In this document: positions 1 to 11,358 of the stretch, piece after piece
Layout: each line of letters starts with the position of its first letter
How positions within the stretch are numbered: position 1 is the stretch's first letter
NCBI GenBank assembly: GCA_947652115.1
Contig: OX393565.1
Span: 20,159,718-20,223,717, forward strand
From: Blastomussa wellsi
Lineage: Eukaryota > Cnidaria > Anthozoa > Scleractinia > Plerogyridae
Reading direction: 5' to 3'
Length of the DNA stretch: 64,000 nt
Program-made: the position numbers and the translations under genes
The notes under the pieces: model-generated
What the model was told of the DNA's origin: nothing
What the model saw: only the letters and a program-made list of their open reading frames with translations
Databases searched by the model: none

Positions 1-141
1 TAGTTCGTCAATGTGAACAGAAAGGCTATTGATATTTAGCGAGGCTAATTTAAATCCTCGTTTAGACGGGAGAAATTCATGAGTAACGATTAGATTTCCA
101 AGGTCGCGATTACACTCTGAATTAAACGGACGGCGAGTAGG

Positions 142-690
142 TCAATTACATTCATCTAATTTATTCGCGAAGTTATTATACATTTTGGCAATACCTGTCT
201 CACCAAGATGAAGTCCTCCTCTATTTAGGTCCGTAGAGTGAATGTCATCGTGGCGTATGAAATGCCACTGTCGCTGATTGCAGAATTTTCGAAGCCTTTT
301 GTTGACAGCATCAACATGGCCGCTAGCTGAGAGGTCCGATCTTGTGACCAGCTCTGATATTATAACTTGGGCGTCCGCGGAGCTTTCAATTTCCCTCGCT
401 AGGTTAACGATATTATCGACGATTTCGTTAGGGGATAGTTTTCCAATATCGTTAGTACCAGCATGTAAAACGATCTGGTCAGGCTTCTTGTCCAGTGTTC
501 GTTTCACATAATGTGACATATCACTTGTTGTAGCTCCCGCGAAGGACTTAACAACAACTCGGTGACCGACTTTTGTGTCATTAAATATGGCGGACGGACA
601 CGTTTTTTTAGCTCCGCATGCTGATCGCTTTATCTCCAGGCCGCGGCTTGTTAGGACCAGTTCCTTGCCTGATTTGAGTAAGGTAAACAC
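142..690 (-). pseudogene. SGNH/GDSL-type hydrolase fragment (retroelement-associated)
   Basis: The reading frame gives about 182 residues with the SGNH block III motif HAGTNDIG and the C-terminal block V motif GGLHLGETG that carries the catalytic His. The N-terminal block I (GDS, with the nucleophilic Ser) is not visible: the text before FNDTKVGHRVVVKSF is unrelated to the usual strand-and-GDS lead-in. The frame opens with GTG, not ATG. SGNH domains of this kind are common in retroelement-derived ORFs of cnidarian genomes, often behind a SAP/coiled-coil segment such as the one encoded divergently at 763. Probably a dead fragment; it could still be an exon of a larger gene running off the window. 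Confidence 0.6.
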
Positions 691-762
691 TGACTCAACT
701 CTGGTAGTCGCTGATCGGTAGTCGCTGTGCCCGATTATAGTTCGCTTTCCTCGTTCTGTTAA

Positions 763-1680
763 ATGAGTGAAATGGCTGCTATCAAGAATGCATTAAATGG
801 ACGGTCCATCAACCCCTTAAAGGTGGAAGATCTAAGGGACGAACTTGAGAAAAGAAAGCTTTCCAAATCTGGCAGGGAAATTGAACTGGTCAAAAGACTC
901 AAGGAATCGATTTTGACAGGGTTTGGTGAAATTCAAATTCCCAGCCAGAATGTCAACCAACCGTCACCTCGGCCTTCGGCTGTTATAAACCTGGACGACA
1001 CTAGCAGCAGCCCAGAACAACAAAGTCACACATGCGATGGCTACAAATCCCTTAAAGATCTTTACGACCGCTTGGAAAATGAGGTAAACAAGCTCAAAGA
1101 CTCGTATGGATCTCTATTAACAGACAGTGGGGAAATACAGTCAACCTGCAAATCGTGTCAAAATCAACAACGGATACAGGAAGAAAATCGCGCTCTGCGA
1201 GAACAACTTCAGCTAATGAAGGGAAATCTAGATAAAACAAAAGAGGAGCGAGATTCCCTACAGATGGTAGTATCATTGCTAAGCAAGGAGCTGTATAACT
1301 TTCGCCCTGACAGCAAAGAAGCTTTTAAAGAGTCGGCTTCGGTTGATCCTAAGGTGTCGGATACAAAGGGGTCGGATACAAAGGCGGACATAAAGCAAAA
1401 CAATGGATCATCTAAATCTCGATCTTCCAAAACAACGAAGAATCGCCAAAGCAAATCGAGCAAGAAAAAGCCGCCAAACAAGAGTTCTCGGAACAGCTCT
1501 AATACTTTTAACCACAGTCAGTTGGCTAGTCAGCTGGTCACTCAGTCAATCAGTCGGCCAGTCAGGCAATCATTCAGTCCGTCAGTCGGTCAGTCAGTCT
1601 GTCAGTCAGTCGGTCGGTCGGTCGGTCGGTCAGTCAGTCAGTCTGTCAGTCAGTCGGTCAGGCAGTCAGGCAGTCATTAA
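763..1680 (+). CDS. SAP-domain coiled-coil protein, retroelement-like, C-terminus run into satellite
   Basis: A 305-residue ORF starting at a true ATG. Residues about 18-50 form a SAP motif (LKVEDLRDELEKRKLSKSGR), a DNA-binding helix-loop-helix. Residues about 95-175 are a charged heptad-rich coiled coil with a CKSC pair. Residues about 195-240 are Lys/Ser-rich and basic. The last 60 or so residues (QSV, GRSV and RQSV units) are only a translation of the CAGT satellite downstream, so the natural C-terminus is lost. It sits 72 bp from the divergent SGNH fragment. In similar cnidarian ORFs the SAP part normally precedes an SGNH domain on the same strand, so one half looks inverted here. Likely a mobile-element relic, not a host gene. 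Confidence 0.55.
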   Translation: MSEMAAIKNALNGRSINPLKVEDLRDELEKRKLSKSGREIELVKRLKESILTGFGEIQIPSQNVNQPSPRPSAVINLDDTSSSPEQQSHTCDGYKSLKDLYDRLENEVNKLKDSYGSLLTDSGEIQSTCKSCQNQQRIQEENRALREQLQLMKGNLDKTKEERDSLQMVVSLLSKELYNFRPDSKEAFKESASVDPKVSDTKGSDTKADIKQNNGSSKSRSSKTTKNRQSKSSKKKPPNKSSRNSSNTFNHSQLASQLVTQSISRPVRQSFSPSVGQSVCQSVGRSVGRSVSQSVSQSVRQSGSH

Positions 1681-1885
1681 GTCAGTCAGTCAGTCAGTCA
1701 GTTAGTCAGTCAGTCGGTCAGTCGGTCAGTCAGTCAGTCGGTCAATCAGTCAGTCAGTCCATCAGTTGGTCAGTCAATCAATCTGTTATTCGGTCAGTTA
1801 GTCAGTTAGCAGGGCAGTCATTTCAGTCAGTCTGTAAATGAGTTGGGCAGTCAGTTAGTCGCTCAAGGAGTCAGTGAGTCAACTA
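1518..1885. repeat. CAGT/CGGT tetranucleotide satellite
   Basis: About 370 bp of degenerate tandem CAGT units with CGGT, CAAT and TAGT variants. It provides the artificial C-terminus of the preceding ORF and continues past its stop. Confidence 0.9.
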
Positions 1886-1984
1886 ATGTATTTTCCTGTG
1901 CGTGGTAAAAGCTGCATGGAAGAGGCACTGACTTGCCCGCCATGGAGTGAACCATAAGCGTACGGGCAATTTTTCGCCAGGGGA

Positions 1985-2075
1985 GGGGGGGGGGGGGGGC
2001 GGTGAACCATTTGCCCAAAACATTCTCCAAAGTTGCCTTGTCCAAATTTCTCTTGCTGCCCAAAATAATCTGAGT
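1985..2075. repeat. poly-G tract plus interspersed repeat shared with 45,262-45,340
   Basis: A G-run is followed by text including AAATTTCTCTTGCTGCCCAA, which recurs around 45,300 next to another G-rich run. This indicates a dispersed repeat of unknown class. Confidence 0.45.
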
Positions 2076-2077
2076 TA

Positions 2078-2419
2078 CTTAGCTACTAGCTCTCTGCTCC
2101 AATGTTAACATGTTTAGTGTGAAGGACCCTGTGCCTGTTGACCTTCGTTCGAATGTGGTCTACAAGTTTACCTGTGCAAGCTGTAATTCTTGCTATGTCG
2201 GCGAAACTAGCCGACACCTCTCGACACGCATTCGCGAACACCTAAACAGGGACAGGACCTCACATATCTTTCAACACCTTCAACAATCTTGAATGTTTCA
2301 AAGTTATAGACCATGCGACCACAAAATTCCAGGTCAAGATAAAAGAAGCGTTACATATCTCCTGGGAGCAACCTTCTTTAAACAAGCAATTATACCATGT
2401 TAATTTAACTCCCTCGTTC
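2078..2419 (+). pseudogene. Penelope-like element, C-terminal GIY-YIG endonuclease fragment
   Basis: The frame from 2110 reads VVYKFTCASCNSCYVGETSR, matching the GIY-YIG start (here CYVGETS) found at the C-terminus of Penelope-like retroelement proteins, followed by HLSTRIREH. The frame breaks at a TGA near 2290. It resumes one frame over with VKIKEALHISWEQPSLNKQL and ends at a stop near 2419, the usual C-terminus of these proteins. The reverse-transcriptase part is absent, so this is a 5'-truncated, frameshifted copy. Confidence 0.75.
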
Positions 2420-2554
2420 TAATCAGCATGTTACTATTGTACATTCTTTTGTTACTTTTGGCTATTTTGTTAGGTTCACAATTTATTTCACACTTGTTAG
2501 TTATCTTTGTTTAGCATTATATTATAAATTCAAATGTAACTTTAAATTAATTCT

Positions 2555-2600
2555 ACTTTCAACTGAAGATGGTCGTTGAACTACCGAAACATGTCTTGCA
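2555..2600 (+). other. Penelope-like terminal segment with hammerhead-like core
   Basis: Downstream of the Penelope-like fragment, CTGAAGA (2563-2569) is followed 16 nt later by GAAAC (2586-2590) with a short GGT/ACC pairing between. This resembles the CUGANGA...GAAA core of the hammerhead ribozymes known in Penelope-like terminal repeats. The pair closing helix II is imperfect, so activity is doubtful. Confidence 0.4.
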
Positions 2601-2723
2601 AACGTAGTTTCAAATGTGTCGTTATTTTTATAAAAATTGTTGCTAGTCTGCTCCTTTCTAGATCTTTTAAAAAGTAGTATCTGCAAGGGCGACGGTTTTT
2701 TAACCTGTCTTTATCCTTTGCAG

Positions 2724-5700
2724 TTCTTAGCGCATGACACGGATTTATCGGGCACATTGGCTACTCATGACTTTGCAGACGCGTTTAGTGACGTATGGCT
2801 GCCTATTGAGGTTCCGAAGGTTAGTTCCAACGTTAGAGAAGAATCGAACCCGGAACCTCTGACATGCCAACACCTCTTTCTCACCACTACACTACCAGGC
2901 TGATTCGCCAATCCCGGCAAATTAAACTTTACAAATAACAACGTGAAATGACCAAATTCTCAGTATTTTGGAGAACTAGTGCGAACCACGGCGGTAAAAT
3001 TCCAGTTTGAAAACAAATTTTGGCCTTGTATTTTCTACTGGAGCTTCGTTTTAAAGCGATAAATACACTGAAAGGCCATTTCCAGTCCGCACTGCGCAAT
3101 CTTCGCCTACAGTGTTTATCAAGTCGCACACGATGGATGTAAACAGGCCAAAATGAAAATTACGGGTAAAAACTTTCCTTTTTCTTCATTATTGGCGCTA
3201 GCATCCGACATCCTTGCCAAACAATAATAAGGAGTACACGAACTCGATGATATTGAAATACCACAATTTGTCAGCCGGTGGATACGGCTAGATTCGTAAG
3301 CCATGTAGCTTGTGCACTTTTGTAAAATATTTCCTTTTTTTTCTTATCTTGTCTGGGCACAGGGAGATATTCACTTTGACAGACAGAATAAAGGCAATGT
3401 TTACCTTCCTTTCGTGCGAACGATCTTCAACAGGTTTGTGGAAAAAATTTTCCTGTCCTACGTGGAGTTAAGAGTCTAAAGACTTGATTCCACTAGAAGC
3501 ACAAACATACGCGAGTGTCAGCGCACACAAAGAATGAACACACTGTTTTTCTTATGCTGTAAACACAAGCGCAAGAACAACGAATACTTTTGCTTTATTG
3601 TACCTACCGCTTGTACCTAATGAGGACGGCACATTATGAGAGAATATGTTCGTTAATCTCGTGTGCTTAAGCTTGCTCCGCTTATGCACAGAGAAAACCA
3701 GTCTTGATGCAAAGAAACTTTTGTCACGCTGTCCAATTTCCGTTGGTGCCTGCTAAGTATCAAAAAGTAATCATATTGTATCCGTTTTTGTCGAATGACT
3801 TTTGTGGTTGTTCTTGTCTTGATGTTGTACATGTTGAAACATTTTTCAGTCAACCAAGCATAAAATAGTTTTTAAAGGCAAACTATTATGTCTAACTATT
3901 GCATGACCGGCCTTAGATAACATGCAAAGCGGAAGTAACGGCGTAAATTAACTTTTGGTTACAAACTTTGCCATATATGAAGTTTACTCTCCTGTTATGA
4001 TTGGCTCAAGCTGAGTAGTATTTGCTGTGTCATCAGATGCACCGGCCGCAGCACCAACACCTCCCGCCAACAAGTTAACAAACTCACATCGTACATTGAC
4101 GGTTCTGTCGTGTACGGCGAAACAGAAGTACGGAACAAGGCGTTGCGAGAATTCAAAGATGGCAAGATGAAAGTCGGACTTGGGGATCTTTTACCAGTAA
4201 GTTACAAAATTAGGAACAAAGCCAAGTGTACATAGATGCTACTTTAATAATTAATTCACAACAAGACGTAATTGATTCCTTTTAATGTTTTTCACAAACA
4301 GGAAAACACGGATGCTCTATCAAATGATAACCCTGTTGGTCGCGATGCAAACCTTTTGGTGGCTGCAGGAGACTCGAGAGCCAATGAACAGCCAGGACTC
4401 ATTGCGCTGCATACTCTCTTTGTGCGGGAACACAACCGGCTCTGCGACGAATATAGAAGTGGAAATCCACAGGTGAAAACAGTATTTATCTGTCTTCTAG
4501 ATTTTGCAAACTACAACAACAACAACAACTTTGCTTTGTTTTTAAATACAAGTTGGGGTAGTTTGCCCCGCAAATAGCTGAGAAGCTACTCGATCAGCCC
4601 AATTATCCCTGGAATGCCTAAGTATTGTTACAGAGAATCCTTTTTTCTGTTAAGTCTGATAATGACTTCTTGCACGAAACTCAAATATACGGTTTGGGGG
4701 ATTTTAGAATGCGTCATTATTTTACTCACCAGGCTACTGATGAACAGATATTCCAGGCCGCGCGTCGCCTGGTAGCCGCTGAGATCCAGGCCATCACATT
4801 CCGTGAATACTTGCCAGCGACTTTAGGGGGCACTCAACACATACCTCCTTATAAGGGCTACAACAACACAATTAACGTTGGTATGAGCAACATGATGTCA
4901 ACAGCAGCTTTCAGGTAATGAAAAACTTTTAAACACACTCTTGTTGCCACTAGTCCGTTACATCTTGCAGTCTCAGTGTCAAGGATATTAATTATCAGCA
5001 ACACGTAATTCGCTAGGTGAGAAAGAAAGTTTCAATCTGAACACGATGGTTTTTACTTTCCATACAATTATACTAACCGATGAGTAAATGGCCACATTTC
5101 AGTGCAAGCAAGCCAATGTTCGGAGAAGCACCATCTTACAGGGGCACTGTCACGGTATTTGGTGTCATTTTAAAATGTTGAAATATGTTCCTGCATCAAT
5201 GGAAACCCAAAATGGGAGGGGGTTGAATAAGTTCGCGGATCAACGGATTTAGCCTTAAAAAGTGTACGGATTGCGGATTTCAGCGAAAAATTAAGCGGTT
5301 TCGCGGATTTCGATAATGCAGTGGATCACGGATCAATGTTCTCGTGTTGTCCATTTTCTGTTTGCACGAGACCCAAACCACCACTTTACATTAGAACTGC
5401 CACTAAAAAGGCAATGAAACGAAACCTCTTGCAAATTTTTTACCGAAAGCAACATCTACTGTCTTTTCAGTGAAACTATTACACAGAAAGTTTTCAAGGA
5501 ATGCGGTGCGGATTTGAACGAAAATAGTGGCGGATTGACGGATTTCGCCAAAATATAGCACGGATTGGCGGATTCGCGTACCCCTATTCACCCCCTCAAT
5601 GGTGTAGTTTTGTTACCTAGGACTATATCACTACACTGAAACCGTTTATTGTCACCAATCACTTAGGATGCGAGAGGATTGAAATTTGAAAAAACTTGCC

Positions 5701-8700
5701 AGTTTTTTCAAATTGTAGAGCCATTCCTTGAAAATATCGCCAGAAATTCATTATGGTTTGCTCTCTGAGCCACAATTCGTTTGATATCTTCCTGTTAGTC
5801 CATGCATCAGGAGCATTTTGGGCACGACTAAAGGTACCAAGTAATGATTTTAGCAATGATTGAAGCTGAAAACAGCAAAACCCCCGTGACATATTATTTT
5901 ATCTGATAGATTTACCGTGTTTAAATAAAAATAAAGTGAAGTGAAGTGAAGTGACAGTACTCCTTTAAAGTGCACCTAACCCCAAAATATTTTTTTGCTA
6001 CAATAAACCTTTGCACCAGTTCGAAACGCGTTACACCTTTCTTTTCTCCTTTTTTACTAAATGCGGACTATTTATAGCGGAGCTCCGGCGGCCCGAAGGG
6101 CCGCCAAGCGGAGCCCCATACTCATATGGGAAAGAAAACGAAACCCATGAGTTGATTTTCTCATAGTTATCATGGCTAGCGGTATTGCTCGTGGGCGCGT
6201 ACGCACGACGACGACGACGACGACGGAGTCGCGCAACATGGCGGCCATAAATAGCCATGCCTTGTGAACACCTTGTCAGCCTTATCAGCTTACATCTTTG
6301 TTATAGGGCATCCATATTATAGTCAATTGACAGCTGTCAAATCGAGGTATCTGCTGACCAGTATCACATGACCAGATCGCGGGCTCAGGTTAGAACTCAT
6401 AGAGGTAACGTGTTTTTTGGAAGTTGACCGCTGACCAGGCATTGATTTTCTTCATTGATCGCGGGCTTAGGTCCGATTTTTTTTCTTCTGGCAGCATTTT
6501 TTAACTTTCTATGGTCATTCTTAGCAGAAATTCTGCAATTCGAGTTGACGTTTTTAATTATTATTTATTTCAGAGAAATTATTAAGAACCAGCAAAAACA
6601 GGAGCTCCGCTTCTAGGCTTGGCTAAATCTATATATTAGCATTTAAAAGTTACGAAAAACTGTACATTATTTGGTTCACGGCCGAGTCAGAAGGGGCGTG
6701 GGTCTATTCCTGGGTTGACGTTACAAACTGATTTGCATGCATGTTTACAAAGACTTGATGCGATGCAAATCAGTTTGTGACGTCGGCCCATGACTCGGTC
6801 GTGAACCAAATAACGTACAGAGTTTTTCGTAACTTTTTAATAAGAACTGTCAAAGCCAGACACAAAGTTAAAACTGAGTGAAAGCATCTGTCTAGACTAA
6901 TTGGCCGTGAATTGCAAGCCCGTTTTGGAATGTTGTTGTCACTTATGAAGCAGGGCGATCAGCACATACTAATAACAAAATATGAAGGTAAGTCCCAGGA
7001 TTATCGATGAAATGTTTAGAGAAGGCTTCATGATGCGTATATTCCTTTGCAGATTCGGTCATAGCCAAGTCAACACTCACTTGTGGCGGTTTGAAGAGGA
7101 TGGTACGATGTCTCATTACGGACAACTGGCTCTTAGAGACGCTTATTTCTCTCCTGAACGAGTGTCCAGGGAGGGAGGAATAGACCCTCTCTTTAGAGGA
7201 GCGGTCAGACAAGCCGCACAAGAAGTCGACTTAAAGGTTAGGAATGTAACAAGCATTCATATGTAATTATTCCCTTCTTGCCCTTTCAGAAATGGGCATC
7301 GACATCGTCTTTCTTGTTTATAAGGGTTCAGGCGACAAAACATGCCCTCGCCCCACATTTCCTGAATTCGATTTTTGATATTTTTTTTTTCACCTGGCCA
7401 CAACAGGCTCAATCAAGCTTGCAATAAGAAAAAACTCATGAGACGCCTCGGGTCAGATGGAAACCTTGAATAAACGCAACAAAATGTTCCTGGAGGTATC
7501 CACTTGCGTTACGAATGTGATGAAGTGCTTTCGTGGCGGAGCGAGGGCCTATGAATTGTTGTTTTGGTCTCTTTATGGGAATGGTCTAAAGGTTAAACCG
7601 AGTGTTTGTTTGTGCCGTTCCCCTTGGAAGCTGCCCTGTAGTCAGAGTTCGCCTTTAATTGTTTGTTTTTTATATTAGATCTTTTAATTAATTACAGCTA
7701 ATATTGATTTTCTTTCCATAAAACGTCCATTCGTGTGATCCAGATGGTGGATGACATGCGCAATGCTTTGTTTCCGTCTGGTCGTGAACTTGGTGAAGAT
7801 TTAGCGTCCAGGAACATACAGCGTGGAAGAGACCACGGCTTAGCAGACTACAACACTGTGAGAAATGCGCTTGGATTGAAAGGTTAGTGCCTGTAAAATT
7901 CACTTACCATTTACATTGTAAGAGGTCTTTTGGTTAAGGTGATTGAACTTACACGGGAATCTTTCCTCGTTTGATGTGAAGACCTCTTCTTTTCTTGAAG
8001 GGCTCAGCAGTTTTTCAGAGATCACCAAAGATTCCAAGACTGCTAAGAAGATGGAGGAACTTTACCAAGACATAAACAACGTTGATTTATGGGTAGGAGG
8101 CTTGGCTGAGGACCACGAGAGTGGCAGTGAACTGGGGGCGACTTTCAGAGCGTGAGTGAAACAGGCTAAATGAATAAAGACTCTTAAAAGCTGGTGCCGC
8201 CCCCAAAAAATGTTCTATTTCAATTCAGTAAACATTCCTTTGCCCATTCAGCTTAGTAGCCATGTCTTGATGAAAGTAAGGTAGTCAACCGTCACCACAT
8301 CAGCCAATCAGGATAGAGTGCGTCACTAAATCAACCATGCACCCAGAAGGGAGTGCGTCTTATGCTGGCGATTAAACTAAGGCCATTTTAATGTCCCATC
8401 TGATCACTCCACTTAACTACGAATGCCGTTTTTCTTGTAGAATCGTGATGCGTAACTTCTTGAGAATCAGAGATGGAGACAGGTTCTGGTATGAACGTTA
8501 TCTGTCCAAAGAGGTACATTTGAAGCTCTCTGATTGGCTATTTAAATATCCACCACCCACCATTAGCCACCGCCTCTACTTCGGTGATAGTTGTTAGTAG
8601 AGTTTAACAGGCATCGACCTATTTTCCTATTAGGTTGGGATCGAATTTTTTTCGACTGAATGCGAGCAGTCGAAGACAGCGTTTTTATGTTTCCTTTGCC

Positions 8701-9207
8701 TAATCATGCATTGAAAACGATATCACAGCCTTTCATGGTTTATGTGTGGATGAAAGAATCTTTAATCCATGGTAGACCCATTGTGCTGTTGCTAGTTCCA
8801 ACAAAAACTAATTCTACCAATATTCAAACTGAACCTTTGCTTCACTTTCACAGGAAATCGACAAGGTCCATTTCCTCACGCTCGGCAAGATCATCCGCCT
8901 GAACACTGGGTTCAAGAGCGCGCCAGATAACGTGTTTTTCTCCACGGATTACTGCGCAAGCGTGAAAGATTTTCAGTGCGTGCCGAAAATGGAAGAAAGC
9001 CCTCCAGTAACTGAGGCCAATACTAGTAACGCCACAAGAAACGCTTTAATAGCGATAAGCGTTGTCATGTTCGTAGTCGTGGTAATACTTATTGCCCTCC
9101 TGATACGTCGCTTCTATCTCCGTTCCCGGCAAAATAGGAAAGTCGTCCCGGTCAAGGCGGTAGAGGCTCACGTCAATGACGACGTTGCAGTGTATGACAT
9201 TTCTTAA
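2724..9207 (+). CDS. Animal haem peroxidase with C-terminal membrane anchor (5'-partial)
   Basis: Ten exons are readable with GT-AG borders and matching phases: 2724-2819, 3363-3433, 4037-4196, 4302-4472, 4733-4914, 7053-7236, 7744-7882, 8001-8151, 8441-8513 and 8854-9207 (526 residues, stop TAA). The first begins FLAHD, the distal His loop that follows a Gln in this family. SYIDGSVVYG, GDSRANE (the Arg/Glu pair matching the catalytic Arg and haem-linked Glu of myeloperoxidase), HTLFVREHNRL, FRFGHSQVN (proximal His), RGRDHGLADYN and RDGDRFWYE follow. The last exon encodes a 20-odd residue hydrophobic segment, then a basic RRFYLRSRQNRK stop-transfer and a short tail, so the enzyme should sit in a membrane with its peroxidase domain outside. 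The propeptide and first catalytic-domain exons are not found upstream; retroelement debris occupies that space. Substrate and subfamily cannot be assigned. Confidence 0.9.
2838..2900 (-). repeat. tRNA-derived SINE head
   Basis: Read on the minus strand it begins GCCTGGTAGTGTAGTGGTGA (A-box-like) and carries GGGTTCGATTC (B box) about 40 nt later. It lies just inside the intron after the first visible peroxidase exon. Confidence 0.55.
5218..5602. mobile_element. Inverted-repeat MITE (family B) nested in family A
   Basis: Terminal GAGGGGGTTGAATA and TATTCACCCCCTC are inverted repeats. The element is flanked by AATGG on both sides, and removing it restores the family A text. A second copy is at 27,850-28,253. 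Confidence 0.75.
5891..5952 (+). mobile_element. LINE 3' end with GAAGT microsatellite tail
   Basis: TTTACCGTGTTTAAATAAA followed by repeated GAAGT units, flanked by GTGACA on both sides within the right end of the family A element. The same 3' end recurs at 18,518 and 45,548 with other tails. Confidence 0.6.
5963..6850. mobile_element. Foldback MITE (family C), right arm truncated
   Basis: Begins CTTTAAAGTGCACCTAACCC and contains an internal palindrome around ACTTGATGCGATGCAAATCA. Similar copies are at 29,176-29,605 and 38,986-39,291. The left arm is split by the insertion at 6,077. Confidence 0.7.
6077..6614. mobile_element. GC-edged inverted-repeat insertion inside family C
   Basis: Bounded by GCGGAGCTCC and GGAGCTCCGC, and interrupts the family C text between CTATTTATAG and CATTTAAAAG. 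It carries a short CGA microsatellite. A related end occurs near 32,538 (GAGTATGGGGCTCCGCTT). Confidence 0.5.
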
Positions 9208-10680
9208 TTCCCTGAAATGTGGATGTAAGCTTATTATATTCTGGCATTACTGATTATATAAGGAGGGACTCCGTGAACAAACTGGCTGTTCCAATGCCCC
9301 GCAGTAACTTTTTGTCAAATACTTATTGAAAACTCGTAAAGTTTTCGATTTTTATCATCCAATCAAATAAAAGCACTCAAGCACACTCTGAAAATTGTCG
9401 CGCCATCGTGGTGAGATGAGTTGCTTAGCAACTTCCGACATGTAATCTGCGGACCAGTCATGTCTCGGAGATTCTCCTGACCGCGTTGGCCGAAAACCGA
9501 AAATGCAAATATGCACAAAGGTTATTGTTCCAGCTTATATGCCAATTCAGTCCTTTTTTATGATCTAATAAAGCAAATCTATATATAATCTATTTTTTTT
9601 ATCATGACGTCCAATTCCCCAATAGTATTTCCAAATCAATCTTTTTTTCTGGTGAACATATCCATGTAAATTGCGTAATTTTGTTGATGACCTTAAATGT
9701 GTGCACTAGCCCGAGTGTTATACATTTAGCTACGTGTTTGAATATGAACATGATAGTGTTCAAGGATCTATGGCGCAATAACGCACAAGTTATCGTAAGA
9801 GAATACTTATGACTTTAAAAACTAAGCGATGATAGACAAGATTGGCAAAGAATGAAAGCTATTGGTTGTTTTTATTTGTTGTTGTTCCGTGGAAACAAAA
9901 TCAAATCCAGGAAACCACAAATTGGACTTGTCGTTATATTATGATACAATTTATAGTACTATTTAGAAATGCTGTTTGGGTTTTCAACGTTCCTGGTACA
10001 TGATGCTCTACTTACAAACAGCCTACGCATATGCGTTAGCGAGCTACAGATTCTTTATAGCGGGGTGGTGATAACACTCATGGTAATACGTCCCTCACAG
10101 GTTTATAATATAAATAAGACGACATGATGACAATACTATAATCAAAACATTACCAGGAATTTGGGTCGTTGGTGTATAACGAGTTGAGAAAAGTTAGGTA
10201 ATTAAAAACACAATACTCTTTGTTAATAACTTATACGCTAAAATAAACGATGGCACAAGACTACTTACAATGAACGGTTCTGGTGATGCAATCATAAAAA
10301 TGAAAAGCAAAATATAATCTACAGAATATGCATTAAAAAACTTAAAATTGTTCTTAAAATGAATGATTTAAAAAGAATTCGAAGGAGTAACAAAACATGT
10401 CGCTTCATGTTAGAACATTGGGTGTGATAATGCCCCTGTAACGAGAACAAAAGAAAACTATTTTCTGCTATTTACAACACAAATTATATTAATTCTGCCA
10501 TCTTACTTTCTAGTTCTTGGCAGAAAACAAAAAACTACCCTAAAAGTCGTTATGTAAATATCTGAGATTATCCGTCGTAGTGTGATAAACATTGACAAAC
10601 TTGCACAGACATAAAATGAGTGACGCACTTGACTAGAATTAATTATTTTGAGTACTCTTTCCATTCACTCCTCGACTTGG
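9208..10680. other. Intergenic, AT-rich, no gene seen
   Basis: 3' flank of the peroxidase gene, including possible AATAAA signals near 9,366. No coding or repeat structure was recognised. Confidence 0.5.
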
Positions 10681-10689
10681 TATACCATA

Positions 10690-10856
10690 AAAAGGGGGCA
10701 AATCCAGATGGTCCCGTTTTTGCCCAAAAAGGGAGCATATCCAGATGGTTCCTTTGTTGCCCAAAAAGGGGACAAATCCAGATGGTCCCCTTCTTGCACA
10801 AAAATAGTGCAAATCCAGATGGTCCCTTTCTGGCCCAAATAGGGGGCGAATCAAAG
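10690..10856. repeat. 37-bp minisatellite, about four copies
   Basis: CCAGATGG recurs at 10,704, 10,741, 10,778 and 10,815, exactly 37 bp apart, with GGGGGCAAAT and TTTTTGCCCAAAAA in each unit. There are no unique spacers, so it is not CRISPR-like. Confidence 0.9.
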
Positions 10857-11358
10857 GTAGAAGAAGGGTAACAGATCTCGTAAGGTGTCACATGAATGGC
10901 TCGCTACCCTTCGAGAGAACAATAGAACAAACAACAGGAACAATGGCCCTAGCCCCAAAAACAACAGCAGCTGCTGCACTAGAGGACCAGTAGAACAATA
11001 GCAACTGCTGCACTAGAACAACAGTGGAATCACAAGCATACGAGAGCTGCGCGCATGCTACGCACTCTAACTGAAGGTTGACCCTTCTTGCTCCAACAAG
11101 AACATGTCAAAGATTAATCGAAATAGATCAGAATTTCATTGTCAGCAAATTGAATTCTGAATTGAAAGCCCACGGTTCAAGTCAAGGGTCTTCCCTTCTT
11201 TAATCTTTCGGGAACTCACTAATCAACTCCATAAAGTAACTGGTACTCCCAATACGAATTAACCAACACTGAACTTCACTCACACCTGGTGAATTATGAC
11301 CAAGTGGTTCAGCAGTCTAGACCGGCTGAGTCAATATGCAAAGACATAATTCCTCAGA

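Larger units (their letters stand above)
5136..5966. mobile_element. Inverted-repeat MITE (family A), interrupted by two later insertions
   Basis: Starts with GGGGCACTGTCACGG and ends with GTGACAGTACTCCTTTAAA, the inverted termini also seen at 24,893-25,226 and 41,473-41,833. It lies in the large peroxidase intron. A family B element and a LINE tail sit inside it. Confidence 0.75.

Noticed and set aside
10690..10856. Possible CRISPR-like array
   Set aside because: Units are contiguous 37-bp tandem repeats with no unique spacers, in animal DNA.
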